Numbered from the stretch's first letter, positions 40,478 through 49,616 are shown. The stretch is DNA of 52,174 bases from Streptomyces sp. NBRC 110611 (GCF_001590865.1 NZ_BBUY01000019.1:1-52174); one strand, 5' to 3'. Made by a program: numbers and translations. The notes: generated from the sequence alone by a model not told the origin.

Positions 40478-41467
40478 TCACCACAACCGGACCTCCGCAC
40501 CCGCCGACCGCTCACGGGCGGACGCGACCACGAGCGCCGCGGCCGCGGCATCCTGCACCGCCACCCCGACGGATTTGTACAGGGTGATCTGGTCCGCCGA
40601 GGACCGGCCCGGTCTGCGGCCGGCGAGCAGTTCGCCGAGCTCGGCGTGGACATGGTGTTCCGTGATGACGCCGTCGCGGATCGGGCCGAGCAGGTCGCCG
40701 CTGCCCGTGGGGAAGGGCGCCAGTGCCGCCTGCCGCGATTCCACGCAGACGAGCGCCTCGGCGACGGTGGCGTCGTCGATCTCGCGGCCGCCCGGGTGGA
40801 AGCCGACCGAGGTCACATGCACGCCGGGGGCCAGCCAGGGCCGGCGGATCACCGGGTCGACGGCGTGGGTGGCCGCCGCCGCGATGTCCGCGCCGTCGAG
40901 CGCCTCGGCGTACGTCGCCGTCGCCTCGACGGGAAGCCGGAGTTCGGCCGAGAGCGCGTCGGCCAGGGCGGCGGCCTTGGCGCCGTCCCGGCCCGCCACC
41001 CGGATCCGCCGGATCGGGCGGACCCGGCACATCGCCCCGGCATGGGCCCTGGCCTGGACGCCCGTCCCCAGGACCGCCAGTACGGAGGCGTCCTCGCGGG
41101 CCAGCAGCCGCGCCGAGAGCGCCGAGCAGGCGGCGGTACGTGCCGTGGTGATCGCCGTACCGTCCAGCAGCGCCGTGGGCTCACCGGTGTCCGGGTCGAA
41201 GACGGCGATCAGCGCCTGGTGGGTCGGCAGCGGTGTGCCGGAGTTGTGCGGGAAGACGGAGACCAGCTTGCTGGTCAGCGCCCCGGCGGACGGGACGAAG
41301 CCCGGCATGGCCGCCAGGAAGCCGTCCCGCCCGGGAACCGGCGCGGCGACCCGGTCCGGGGCCGAGGCCCGTCCCGCGCTGAGGTCCGTCATCGCCGACG
41401 CCAGGGCGTCGATCAGCGCGTCCATGTCGAGCAGCGCCTCGACCTCCGCGCGCGCCAGGACCAGCAT
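40478..41467 (-). CDS. Ornithine cyclodeaminase/mu-crystallin family protein
   Basis: The 329-residue protein has the OCD fold: MDALIDALASAMTDLSAGRA, FPHNSGTPLPTHQALIAVFD, LLDGTAITTARTAACSALSA and the NAD-binding motif VLAVLGTGVQARAHAGAM. Catalytic Asp is probably in the ESRQAALAP-to-SADQITLYKS region typical of the family. Members include ornithine and lysine cyclodeaminases, ketimine reductases and alanine dehydrogenases. A lysine cyclodeaminase or P2C reductase role would make pipecolate for the oxidase operon 2 kb upstream. Its start is uncertain; a GTG at 41476 is an alternative. Divergent from an FMN reductase. Confidence 0.87.
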   Translation of the reverse strand: MLVLARAEVEALLDMDALIDALASAMTDLSAGRASAPDRVAAPVPGRDGFLAAMPGFVPSAGALTSKLVSVFPHNSGTPLPTHQALIAVFDPDTGEPTALLDGTAITTARTAACSALSARLLAREDASVLAVLGTGVQARAHAGAMCRVRPIRRIRVAGRDGAKAAALADALSAELRLPVEATATYAEALDGADIAAAATHAVDPVIRRPWLAPGVHVTSVGFHPGGREIDDATVAEALVCVESRQAALAPFPTGSGDLLGPIRDGVITEHHVHAELGELLAGRRPGRSSADQITLYKSVGVAVQDAAAAALVVASARERSAGAEVRLW

Positions 41468-41639
41468 CCCTCTCACCGTCCTTCACTCACTCACCATCGG
41501 TTCACTCCTCCTTCCCTGCCCCGGGCGCGGCGTACGCGTGGCGAGCGGAAACGCCGTCACACTTGCCCCGGATGTCGTGGATGTCATGCCCGGCGGACGT
41601 GCGGCACACGAGAAGGACGCGCCCGGGCGCACGTGCATG

Positions 41640-41690
41640 ACGCAGGACGTCCAGGACAGACGGACGTACAGGACGGAAGGACGTGATCCG
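41640..41690. repeat. Short GGACG-rich direct repeats before the FMN reductase gene
   Basis: The pentamer GGAC recurs about every 9 bases (AGGACGTCC, AGGACAGAC, GGACGTAC, AGGACGG, AGGACGTG) just upstream of the start codon. The pattern overlaps the ribosome binding region and may be an operator for a regulator of the divergent OCD/FMN-reductase pair, or simple drift. Confidence 0.4.
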
Positions 41691-41693
41691 ACG

Positions 41694-42356
41694 ATGCCCG
41701 CCACCGCCGCCGCAGCCGGACCGCTGCGCGTACTCGTCCTCGGCGCCGCGCTCCGGACGGAGTCGACCAACGCGCGACTGGCCGCGCTCGCCGCCCGGAT
41801 GCTCTCCCGCTCCGGCGCCGATGTGGACCTCGCCTCGATGCGGGAGTTCGACATGCCGCTGTACGACGGCGACATGGAGGCGGAGCAGGGACTGCCGGAC
41901 GGTGCCCTGGCGCTGTGCGAGCGGCTGGAGCGGTGCGACGCGTTCGTCCTCTCCTCGCCCGAGTACAACGCGTCCGTGCCGGGAGTGGTGAAGAACGCCG
42001 TCGACTGGGTCTCGCGGGTCCGGCCGCAGCCGTTCAAGACCAAGCACGCGCTCCTGCTGTCGGCCTCTCCGTCGCTGGTCGGCGGCAACCGGGGGCTGTG
42101 GGCCCTGCGGATCCCGCTGGAGCACCTGGGCACCCGGGTCTACCCGGACATGTTCAGCCTCGCCGCGGCCCACAAGGGCTTCACCGACGACGGCCAGCTG
42201 ACCGATCCGGGGCTGCAGGAACGCCTCGGTGAGACCGTCACCGCGTTCCTCGCCCTCGTCGAGGCGGACACCCGCTACGTGTGTCTGCGCCGCCGCTGGT
42301 ACGAGTTCCTGGGCGACCGTACCGAAGCACCGGTCACCCAGCGGGCCGAGGACTGA
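41694..42356 (+). CDS. NADPH-dependent FMN reductase-like flavoprotein
   Basis: The 220-residue flavodoxin-fold protein has LRVLVLGAALRTESTNARLA at the N-terminus, MREFDMPLYDGDMEAEQGLP and the signature SSPEYNASVPGVVKNAVDWV. These bind FMN and NAD(P)H in NADPH-dependent FMN reductases and quinone reductases. Substrate unknown. It could supply reduced flavin to the monooxygenase at 31.9-33.2 kb, but nothing direct links them. Only one in-frame start is available; GGAAGGA lies 14 bases upstream, rather far. Confidence 0.87.
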   Translation: MPATAAAAGPLRVLVLGAALRTESTNARLAALAARMLSRSGADVDLASMREFDMPLYDGDMEAEQGLPDGALALCERLERCDAFVLSSPEYNASVPGVVKNAVDWVSRVRPQPFKTKHALLLSASPSLVGGNRGLWALRIPLEHLGTRVYPDMFSLAAAHKGFTDDGQLTDPGLQERLGETVTAFLALVEADTRYVCLRRRWYEFLGDRTEAPVTQRAED

Positions 42357-42552
42357 GCGGACTCGAAGCGGACGGAAAGCCGGTCCGGCCCGGTGCATAT
42401 CGCCCCCGTGACGCCCTTCGGCGGGGGCACCCGCGTCCCGTCCTCCCGGCCCGCGAACATCCCCTTCCCGGCCTCGCCCGAGCCCCTCCCACGCCCGGCA
42501 GGAGCCTGGGGACATACCCGCTGAACTGGGCTTTCATCCCGTCGCGCCCTAG

Positions 42553-43182
42553 CATCGCAGGAACCTGGTCTCGTACCTCGACCGCGGCCTGATATCCCCG
42601 GGCCGCGCCCTCGACGTGGGGTGCGGCCCGGGCCGCAACGCGCTCCATCTCGCGTCGCTGGGCTTCGAGGTGGACGCCGTCGACCTCTCACCGGCGGCGA
42701 TCGCCTGGGCCGAGGACCGCGCCCGCGCGGAAGGGGCCGGGGTACGGTTCCGGTGCGGCGACGTGTTCGCCCTCGCCGGCACCGAACTCGGCGGCCCGTA
42801 CGACCTCATCTACGACTCCGGCTGCTTCCACCACCTGCCACCGCACCGCCGGATCAGCGACCTCGCCCTCCTCGAGCGGCACCTCGCCCCGCTCGGGCAC
42901 TTCGCCCTCGCCTGCTTTGCGGCCGGCGGTGAGGCGGGCTGCGAACTCGACGACGCCGACCTCTACCGCCAGGCCCGCCTCCACGGTGGCCTCGCCTACA
43001 GCGCGGAGTCCCTGCGCGGGATCTTCGCCGGCCTGACGGAGGTCGAGCTGCGCCGGATGCGCCACGAGCCGCCGGAATCCCCGCTCTTCGGCGAATCCTT
43101 CCTCTGGACGGGCCTGTTCCGGCGCACACTTCCCGGAGTTCCTCCCGGCTCCGGGTCCCTTCCCCCGTTCCCCGGCGACTGA
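42553..43182 (+). pseudogene. 5'-truncated class I SAM methyltransferase
   Basis: The reading frame after a TAG at 42550 encodes RRNLVSYLDRGLISPGRALD then VGCGPGRNALHLASLGFEVD, the canonical methyltransferase motif I and beta-2. The rest of the domain is intact (DLIYDSGCFHHLPPHRRISD and a complete C-terminus). The roughly 25-50 N-terminal residues that normally precede NLVxxLDRG are missing. No ATG, GTG or TTG lies between the stop and a GTG at 42616, which would start inside motif I, after its Asp. Either the gene is a remnant of a deletion or a frameshift, or it begins at a CTG (42565). I favour a decayed gene. Confidence 0.55.
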
Positions 43183-43216
43183 CCGTCCTCCTCGGCCGGT
43201 CGGCGGCCCGCCGTCG

Positions 43217-44614
43217 TCACGCTCCCGCCTGTGCGGCGGCGCGTGCCCGGGCCGCCGCCGCCCGGGCCGGGTCCCCCAGCCGTTCTTCCAGGCGGGCCTT
43301 GGCCGACCAGTTGTACGGGCAGATCGGACGCAGCTGGATACGTTCGCTGAGGAGGGTGCGGGCGAGGTCGGTACGGCCCGCGCGGAGGGCGGCTTCGACG
43401 AGGGTCCGCTGGATCGCGTCGCGCTGGGCGTGGCTGCCGCCGAAGTCGTTCAGCCGGTGGCGGACCGGCAACAACAGGTCCGCCGCCCGGTCGTGGTCCT
43501 GCTGCCCGTAGGCGATCAGCGCGCGGCAGACCGGCAGGCCGATGTCCGCCGTCATCGCGCGGTTGCACACGCCGGGCGCCGTCGCCAGCCAGCGTTCCCG
43601 GTCCTGGACGAGGCGCTGGGCCTGCGCGATACGGCCCGCTCCGACGTAGGCCATCACCGCATGGGCGTCGTTGAAGGCGTAGTACGGGCCGTCCCGGCGG
43701 CTCTCCCAGGCGTCGGCGAGCCTGGCCCACCGGGCGCTCTGCACGTCCTCGGCCAGGTACAGCCGCCACAACAGCGCCGCGGCGTCGAGCAGTTCCATCG
43801 CCGCGCCGGCCGACCCGTCGTGGTGGAGGGCGGAGTCGTAGATCTCCAGGACCCGGGAGGTGTCACCGGTCTCCAGGGCGTAGAGGGCGTAGTGCCACCA
43901 GTTGTGCCCGGTGAGCAGGGTGCCGCTCGCCCAGTCGTCGGTACGGGCGTCGAGGAAGCGGATGCCGTCGGCGAACCGTCCGCGCATCTCGTAGGTGTGG
44001 ACCACGCCGTGGATGCCCCAGACGTCGTCGGGGTGCTGGGCGAGGGCCGCCAGGCCGACCTGTTCGGCGTGTTCGTAGTGGCCCGACTCCTCCAGACCGA
44101 ACGCGTACATGCCGAGCAGCGGACCGTGGTGGGGGTCGTCCTCGTCCCAGGCATCGAGGGCACCGCCGATGCGGTCGCGCAGGCGCTGGGCGTCGCCGGT
44201 GAGGAAGTCGTGCTGATGCCCGGCGAAGAGCGCCAGCGCATCGCGGGGGAACGCGAGGGAGAGGTCGCCGAGGAGGCGGCCGGCGCCGTGGAGGTCACCG
44301 TCCAGCCAGGCCGTGACGGCGGCGGTGTGCCCGCGCTCGCGGGGCGTCAGCCGCGTGGGGTCGAGGCCGGAGCGGAAGCGGAGGAAGGCCTCGCGGGCGG
44401 CTGCCGCGTCCTTCTCCTCGGTCGCCAGGACGCCCAGGTAGGCGACGAGAATCCGGCCCATCACCGAACGCGGCGAGTCGGCGAGGACCGCCCGCGCGTG
44501 GTCCAGGACCTCGGGGCGGAAGAAGAGCAGGTCGTCCAGCGCCTGTTCGTACCGGGCAAGAGCTTCGGCGCCGGTGTCGGTCAGGGTGTGTCCGTGGCGG
44601 TCCGCTGTGGTCAT
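43217..44614 (-). CDS. TTC38-like tetratricopeptide protein
   Basis: This 465-residue, all-helical protein matches the TTC38 family. Recognisable TPR-like segments include ARYEQALDDLLFFRPEVLDH, GHYEHAEQVGLAALAQHPDD, GIHGVVHTYEMRGRFADGIR and TGHNWWHYALYALETGDTSR; the HNWWH segment is characteristic. No catalytic function is established. GTG 44617 directly upstream is an alternative start. It is the only gene on its short transcription unit, convergent with the degraded methyltransferase. Confidence 0.88.
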   Translation of the reverse strand: MTTADRHGHTLTDTGAEALARYEQALDDLLFFRPEVLDHARAVLADSPRSVMGRILVAYLGVLATEEKDAAAAREAFLRFRSGLDPTRLTPRERGHTAAVTAWLDGDLHGAGRLLGDLSLAFPRDALALFAGHQHDFLTGDAQRLRDRIGGALDAWDEDDPHHGPLLGMYAFGLEESGHYEHAEQVGLAALAQHPDDVWGIHGVVHTYEMRGRFADGIRFLDARTDDWASGTLLTGHNWWHYALYALETGDTSRVLEIYDSALHHDGSAGAAMELLDAAALLWRLYLAEDVQSARWARLADAWESRRDGPYYAFNDAHAVMAYVGAGRIAQAQRLVQDRERWLATAPGVCNRAMTADIGLPVCRALIAYGQQDHDRAADLLLPVRHRLNDFGGSHAQRDAIQRTLVEAALRAGRTDLARTLLSERIQLRPICPYNWSAKARLEERLGDPARAAAARARAAAQAGA

Positions 44615-44771
44615 CACGCCATCGTGGCCGGGCCTGGAGAGGGATGCCAGGCACTGTCACGCAACTGGCCGAACCCCGCTGTTTCCTCCTGCCTCCCGCC
44701 GCCTCCTGTGGTTTCCTGCTCTGTCCGGCATTCCCCGCCCTGTTCCGTCGTTCCCTGCTCTGTCGCGGACG

Positions 44772-46052
44772 TCAGGCGGCGGGCGAACACCGGTAGCGGG
44801 CCCGCCCGATGGCGGCCGCGAGGGTCAGCGGAATCGTCAGCAGGGCGGCGGCGAGGAAGATGCCGCCGTAGGCATGGTGTCCCGCCGCGCCGGCCGTCAG
44901 GCCGCCGGCGAGCGCGCTGCCGCCGTACAGGCTGACGCCGAACATCGCGACCCCGGTCGCCCGCGCCGCCGGGGTCACGGCGGTGGCCCACGCCTGGACC
45001 GTGGTGTGCAGGAACGACCAGCCGGTGCCGAGCAGCAACGCGGTGACCGCCAGGGCGAGTTCGGACCGGCTCACCGCCGCGAGCGCATAGGCCGCACCTG
45101 CCTGCGCGCCGCCCGCCACGATCAGCGCGGTGGGACTCCACCGGCCCACCAGCTTCTTGACCAGCTGTGCGCACGCCATGGCGCCCACACCGTAGAGCGC
45201 CGACACCGCCCCGGCCACCGGGGCCGGCACTCCCCGGGCCTCCAGCGCCGGCGCCAGGTACGTCAAGAAGCCCAGCAGTACGGCGCCTTCGAGCAGGGCG
45301 ACGGCCATGACATACCACATCCACGGCGTGGCGAGCACGACCCGGAAGGGGGCCAGGAGGGGGGAGCCGGAGGGCCGGCGGGCCGGTTCGGGAAGGTGCC
45401 GCAGGGCGTGCCAGAGGTACCCGGCGAGCAGGGCCGGCAGGGCGAAGACCAGCCGCCAGCCTGCGTAGTGCGCCAGCACGCCGGCCGTGACCGTGCCCAG
45501 CGCCGTGCCCAGGGAGAACGCGGTCATGAGGTCGGTGAGCGGGCGTTGCCGCCGCTCGGCGGGGACGACGTCACCGATGTGGCTCAGGGTGGCCGGGATG
45601 CAGGCCGCGAAGCAGGCTCCGGAGAGGGCACGGGCCACGATCAGCAGCGGGGCGTTCGGTGCGAGCGCCGAGAGCGCCGCGGCGAGGGAGCCGGCCGCGA
45701 GGGAGAGCCGCAGTACCCGGATCCGTCCCATCCGGTCGCTGGCGAGGCCCCATGCCGGCTGCATCAGCCCGTAGGTGAGGTAGTAGACGCCGGCGGCCAG
45801 CGCCATCGTCGACAGGCCGGTGCCGAGTGGGCCGGCGATGAGTACGAGCATGGGGGCGATACAGAACCGGTCGAAGTTGCTGACCAGGCCGGCGGCCCGC
45901 AGCAGACGGAGGGCGCGGGTGGGCGGAGCCGGGGCGGCCGGCGGTCGCGACGGCGCGGACGGGTCCGGTCCGCCGGATCCGGTGGACGCAGTGGACAGCT
46001 TGGAGGGCATGGACGGTATGGACGGTATGGACGGCGTGGACTGCTCGGGCAC
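44772..46052 (-). CDS. MFS exporter
   Basis: This 426-residue major facilitator protein has twelve hydrophobic segments. The motif between helices 2 and 3 is GLASDRMGRIRVLRLSL. The first 45 residues are a Ser/Pro-rich cytoplasmic extension encoded by short tandem repeats (SIPSIPSMPS). It starts at GTG after AAAGGAG. Drug or metabolite export is probable; substrate unknown. It is divergent from a MmyB-type regulator, and the 279-bp region between them holds a perfect 22-bp tandem repeat, so regulation by that protein is likely. Confidence 0.9.
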   Translation of the reverse strand: MPEQSTPSIPSIPSMPSKLSTASTGSGGPDPSAPSRPPAAPAPPTRALRLLRAAGLVSNFDRFCIAPMLVLIAGPLGTGLSTMALAAGVYYLTYGLMQPAWGLASDRMGRIRVLRLSLAAGSLAAALSALAPNAPLLIVARALSGACFAACIPATLSHIGDVVPAERRQRPLTDLMTAFSLGTALGTVTAGVLAHYAGWRLVFALPALLAGYLWHALRHLPEPARRPSGSPLLAPFRVVLATPWMWYVMAVALLEGAVLLGFLTYLAPALEARGVPAPVAGAVSALYGVGAMACAQLVKKLVGRWSPTALIVAGGAQAGAAYALAAVSRSELALAVTALLLGTGWSFLHTTVQAWATAVTPAARATGVAMFGVSLYGGSALAGGLTAGAAGHHAYGGIFLAAALLTIPLTLAAAIGRARYRCSPAA

Positions 46053-46265
46053 GGAGGGGTTGCTCCTTTCCGCCCGGGCCGGCGGTCCCGGGCCCGGTTC
46101 CCCTCCAGCCCATCACCCGCCGCGGCCGGCCCCGCCCGCCAAACGGTGACGATCACTCATACCTTGAGCGGGCTGCCGTCCGGGCCAGGCGGGACATACT
46201 GTGCGGACGGCGGTCGACCGTGTGGGCGACGACCGGGCGCTCACCGGCGCGCCTGGAGGGGGCGG

Positions 46266-46309
46266 CACGCCCCGCACCACACCGCGGCACGCCCCGCACC
46301 ACACCGCGG
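46266..46309. repeat. Perfect 22-bp tandem repeat in a divergent promoter region
   Basis: The 22-base unit beginning CACGCCCCGCACCACACC repeats exactly (46266-46287, 46288-46309), ending 22 bases before the regulator start. Length equals two helical turns. It could be a paired operator for the MmyB-type regulator, but it may also be a recent duplication. Confidence 0.65.
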
Positions 46310-46331
46310 GAGAGAGGGAGAGGACGACGCG

Positions 46332-47237
46332 ATGAGCGTCACGGAACCACCGGCCGACGACGAGGCGCGCCCCCTCCCTCCCCACCACGGGGAACCCGCC
46401 CCCGCCCGCCACGGGGGACCCTTCACCACCCGCCGCGGGGAGCTGGGTGCCTTCCTCCGCTCACGCCGGGAACGGCTCTCCCCCACCGCACTGGGCCTGC
46501 CGGTGGCCCCGCGCCGTCGCGCCCGCGGGCTGCGGCGCGACGAGGTGGCCGGACGGGCCGGCATCAGCAGCTCCTGGTACGCGTGGCTGGAGCAGGGGCG
46601 CGTCCGTACGTCGGAACAGGTACTGCGCGCGGTGGCACGGGCGCTGTGCCTGGACGAGGCGGAGACCGCGCACGTCCTCTCCTTCGTCGAGGACACCCCC
46701 GCGGCCGCCGCCCGCCCGCCCGGCTGGGTCTCCCGGAACCTGTTGTCCCTGGTGGAGTCGGTGGCGCCGAACCCGGCCGTGGTCATCGACCCGCACTGGG
46801 ACCTGCTGGCCTGGAACGCGGGCTACGCCGCGCTGCTGACCGATCCCGCGCGTCTCCCACCGAAGCAGCGCAACCTGCCGTGGCTGGTGTTCCGTTGGTC
46901 GCCGGCCCGCTCCCTGCTCGTCGACTGGGAGTCCGAGGCGCGCGGTCTGCTGGGGCAGTTCCGCGCCCACGCCGCCCGGCACCCCGAGGACCGGAGGTAC
47001 GCGGAGATCGCCGACGAGATCACCCGGGACCCGGACGCGGCCCGCTGGTACGAGCGGCGGGAGACCGCGGCCTACCAGCCCGCGGTGCGGCACTTCCGGC
47101 ACCCGAGGGTGGGTGACCTGCGCCTGCGGTATGTGAAGCTGGCCGCTCTGGACGAGCCGGGGCACCACTTCCTGTGCTACCTGCCCGACGACGCGGAGGC
47201 CGAGACCGGGGTGCGCCGGCTCACCGAGGACACCTGA
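46332..47237 (+). CDS. XRE-family regulator with MmyB-like ligand domain
   Basis: The 301-residue protein begins with a disordered, Pro/His-rich stretch. The HTH lies at about residues 35-100 (LGAFLRSRRERLSP, RRDEVAGRAGISSSWYAWLE, SEQVLRAVARAL). The C-terminal domain, NPAVVIDPHWDLLAWNAGYA to the end, is the MmyB-like ligand-binding domain known to bind fatty-acid-like ligands in MmyB. GAGAGG precedes the ATG. It is adjacent and divergent to an MFS exporter, typical of local repressors or activators of efflux genes. Confidence 0.92.
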   Translation: MSVTEPPADDEARPLPPHHGEPAPARHGGPFTTRRGELGAFLRSRRERLSPTALGLPVAPRRRARGLRRDEVAGRAGISSSWYAWLEQGRVRTSEQVLRAVARALCLDEAETAHVLSFVEDTPAAAARPPGWVSRNLLSLVESVAPNPAVVIDPHWDLLAWNAGYAALLTDPARLPPKQRNLPWLVFRWSPARSLLVDWESEARGLLGQFRAHAARHPEDRRYAEIADEITRDPDAARWYERRETAAYQPAVRHFRHPRVGDLRLRYVKLAALDEPGHHFLCYLPDDAEAETGVRRLTEDT

Positions 47238-47286
47238 GACCTCTGAGCAGCTCCTCGGACCTGTGAGCAGCTCCTCCGGACTCCTC

Positions 47287-48018
47287 TCAGGCCTCGGCCG
47301 GTGCCGCTCCGGAGCGGCACGCCGGGTGCCCCCAGCCGTCCGGGTTCCTGGCGATCGGCTCACCTGCCGCGTACGGCCGGCCGCAGCGGCAGCGACCGGG
47401 GAACTTGGCGTTGAGGGTCCGCGACGACGTCCTCGTCCTCGCCGCCTTCGTCTGCGCCCCCGGACTCGTCTTCCCTCCGGGACCCGAGGTGCGACGGCGC
47501 GTACCACCCGCTCCCCGGACGGCATCGGCCGAGGCGGGCGGCTCCGGGGAACCGAGCTCGCTGCCGGCCGGCTCCTGGACGACCGCGGCCTGGCTCGCGG
47601 CCCGGTCGGCGAAGTCGTTCAGCCGGTCGCCGTCCACCTGGTGTGCGGGCACGTACCGGAACTCCACGGTGCGGCCCGCCAGCAGTCCGTCGATACGGAC
47701 GACGAGCTCCTGGTTGGCGACGGGCTTGCCCGAGGCGGTCTTCCATCCCTTGCGCTTCCAGCCGGGCAGCCAGGTCGTGACGGCCTTCATCGCGTACTGG
47801 GAGTCCATCCGGATCTCGATCGGCACGGCCGGGTCGGTGGCCGCCAGCAGGCGCTCCAGCGCGGTGAGCTCCGCCACGTTGTTCGTCGCGCTGCCCAGGG
47901 GACCGGCCTCCCAGCGGATGACGGTCTCCCGTGCGTCGGCGACGACCCAGGCCCAGCCCGCAGGCCCGGGGTTTCCTTTCGATGCGCCGTCACATGCGGC
48001 AATCACGCGTTCAGCCAT
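47287..48018 (-). CDS. RNase H-domain protein with C-terminal Cys-rich region
   Basis: The protein has 243 residues. Residues 1-150 are an RNase HI domain with active-site acids D10, E50, D72 and D135 and H126 (ACDGASKGNPG, NNVAELTA, RMDSQYAMKA, NDFADRAA). It degrades RNA in RNA-DNA hybrids. A basic, low-complexity linker (about 150-210) leads to a C-terminal motif GRCRCGRPYAAGEPIARNPD and a final HPAC, which could bind zinc. This differs from the bifunctional RNase H/acid phosphatase of mycobacteria and streptomycetes. Start at MAERVIAACD; a codon four residues upstream is possible. Confidence 0.87.
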   Translation of the reverse strand: MAERVIAACDGASKGNPGPAGWAWVVADARETVIRWEAGPLGSATNNVAELTALERLLAATDPAVPIEIRMDSQYAMKAVTTWLPGWKRKGWKTASGKPVANQELVVRIDGLLAGRTVEFRYVPAHQVDGDRLNDFADRAASQAAVVQEPAGSELGSPEPPASADAVRGAGGTRRRTSGPGGKTSPGAQTKAARTRTSSRTLNAKFPGRCRCGRPYAAGEPIARNPDGWGHPACRSGAAPAEA

Positions 48019-48059
48019 GAGCGGGATCATGCCAGGCGGCGGCTCACGGAGCGAAGTCG

Positions 48060-48095
48060 AGCGGGGTCGGGCGGGGCGGGCGGGGCGGGCGGGAT
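48060..48095. repeat. G-rich tandem repeat (9-bp CGGGCGGGG-type unit)
   Basis: CGGGCGGGG-type units repeat upstream of the RNase H gene start. The run of GGGG and GGG could form a G-quadruplex on the plus strand. Functional meaning unknown. Confidence 0.4.
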
Positions 48096-48121
48096 CGGAC
48101 GCGGCCGCGCATCGAACGTGA

Positions 48122-48799
48122 TCAGTTGCCGGACGCCTTCTCCGGACGGAGCTCGCTCGGCCGTACGATCACGAAGCCCTCGCCGTCGAGCCGGAGCTGG
48201 ACGGCTTCGCCGGAACCGCCCCGGAGCATCGACCCGAAGCTCTGTGAGCGGTGCAGGGTGGTCCGGAGGCCGCTGCTCCAGCCCACCACGGCGTCGGTGT
48301 CGACGAACACCGGAGCCTGCGGGGCGACGGGAATCACGATGGGGCTGCCCTCGCACACGATGCCCAGTCTGCCCTGACCGGTGAAGACGGAGTTGAAGAG
48401 CCCGCCGCCGGCCATACCGGCGCCCTTGACGACGCCGACCTCGTAGGAGAGGGACGGGTCGAAGCAGAGCACGTTGCGGCCGTTGATCGAGAGACCGTCG
48501 CCGGGGGCGAGGTCGACGATGAAGCAGTTGGCGGCCTCGTGCGCGAACCACACCTCGCCCTGGCCCCGCACGGCCATCAGCGCCAGCCCCTCCCCCGTGA
48601 CCGCACGCTTGAGGAACTTCCCGACGCCCTGCCCCTGCTTCTCGAACTGCAGCTCACCGCGGTAGGCGACCATGGCGCCCTGGCGCGCGTAACACTCGCC
48701 GTTCACCGCGTACTTGATCGACTTCGCGTTCTGCAGCGTCATGCCGGGCGCGGTGGCCGGCACAGCCATGTTCTCGGAGTCGAAAAGATCACTGTTCAT
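48122..48799 (-). CDS. AIM24-family protein
   Basis: The 225-residue protein shows the AIM24/TIGR00266 beta-rich domain: IKYAVNGECYARQGAMVAYR near the N-terminus, VWFAHEAANCFIVDLAPGDG and LRTTLHRSQSFGSMLRGGSG. AIM24 proteins occur in bacteria and mitochondria; a stabilising or tubulation-related role is known only for the mitochondrial one. No signal peptide. Confidence 0.9.
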   Translation of the reverse strand: MNSDLFDSENMAVPATAPGMTLQNAKSIKYAVNGECYARQGAMVAYRGELQFEKQGQGVGKFLKRAVTGEGLALMAVRGQGEVWFAHEAANCFIVDLAPGDGLSINGRNVLCFDPSLSYEVGVVKGAGMAGGGLFNSVFTGQGRLGIVCEGSPIVIPVAPQAPVFVDTDAVVGWSSGLRTTLHRSQSFGSMLRGGSGEAVQLRLDGEGFVIVRPSELRPEKASGN

Positions 48800-49073
48800 G
48801 CGACCAGCCTACGGATCGGGGGTGCGGAGCAGCGGGCATCCGGCGCACCGAGCGCGGGCACGCGGGCGTACCGGCCGGTAGGCCCGTACTCACCGCGACA
48901 GGACGGGCCGGGGAGAGGGCGGGCGCGGGAAAAGGGCGGGCGATTCCGCCCGGAACCCTAGGCAGACGGCTTCCCGCGTAGCACGATCAGTGGTAAGGGT
49001 CCCCACGAGCGCACCGGCGCCGGTGTACGACACCGTGGTCCCGGGTTCCGCCGGTGCGGGAAGCGACACCGTC

Positions 49074-49616
49074 ATGAAACTGCTCGCTGGGCGGCGACCG
49101 GACGGCAGCGCCCGGTCCGACACCTCCCGTTCTCGCTCTCCCGGCGCCGATCTCGGCCTGCTCCTCCTCCGCCTGGCGACAGGACTGATCATGGCCGGCC
49201 ATGGCGCCCAGAAACTCTTCGGCCTCTTCGGCGGCCCGGGGCTCACCGGGACCGGCAAGGCCTTCGCGGACTACGGCTACCACCCCGGCGAGCTCTTCGC
49301 CGGGATCGCCGGCGCCTCGGAGCTGCTCGGTGGCCTCGGCCTCGCGGTCGGGCTGTTCACCCCGCTCGCGGCCGCCGCCCTGATCGGCGTGATGATCAAC
49401 GCCATGGTCCTCGCCGCGCCGCACGGCCTCTGGGTGAACGAGGGCGGTATGGAACTGCCCCTGATCATCGGGGCCGCCGCACTCGCCATCGCCGCCGTCG
49501 GCCCCGGCCGCCTCGCCCTCGACAGGCCCTTCCGATGGCGGGACGGCGGACTGGCGAGCGCGGCCTTCGCCCTGGGACTGGGCGGTCTGGGCGCCGCGAT
49601 CGTGACGCTCGTGTGA
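49074..49616 (+). CDS. DoxX-family membrane protein
   Basis: This 180-residue protein has four membrane helices of the DoxX family: LLLLRLATGLIMAGHGAQKLF with the typical G-H-G-A-Q-K motif, LLGGLGLAVGLFTPLAAAAL and two further helices. Charged N-terminus. Function of the family is poorly defined; some relate to redox balance. An upstream GTG at 48990 in frame would add a hydrophilic 28-residue extension and is less likely. Terminator-like dyads GGCGGAG-C-CTCCGCC follow at about 49670. Confidence 0.85.
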   Translation: MKLLAGRRPDGSARSDTSRSRSPGADLGLLLLRLATGLIMAGHGAQKLFGLFGGPGLTGTGKAFADYGYHPGELFAGIAGASELLGGLGLAVGLFTPLAAAALIGVMINAMVLAAPHGLWVNEGGMELPLIIGAAALAIAAVGPGRLALDRPFRWRDGGLASAAFALGLGGLGAAIVTLV

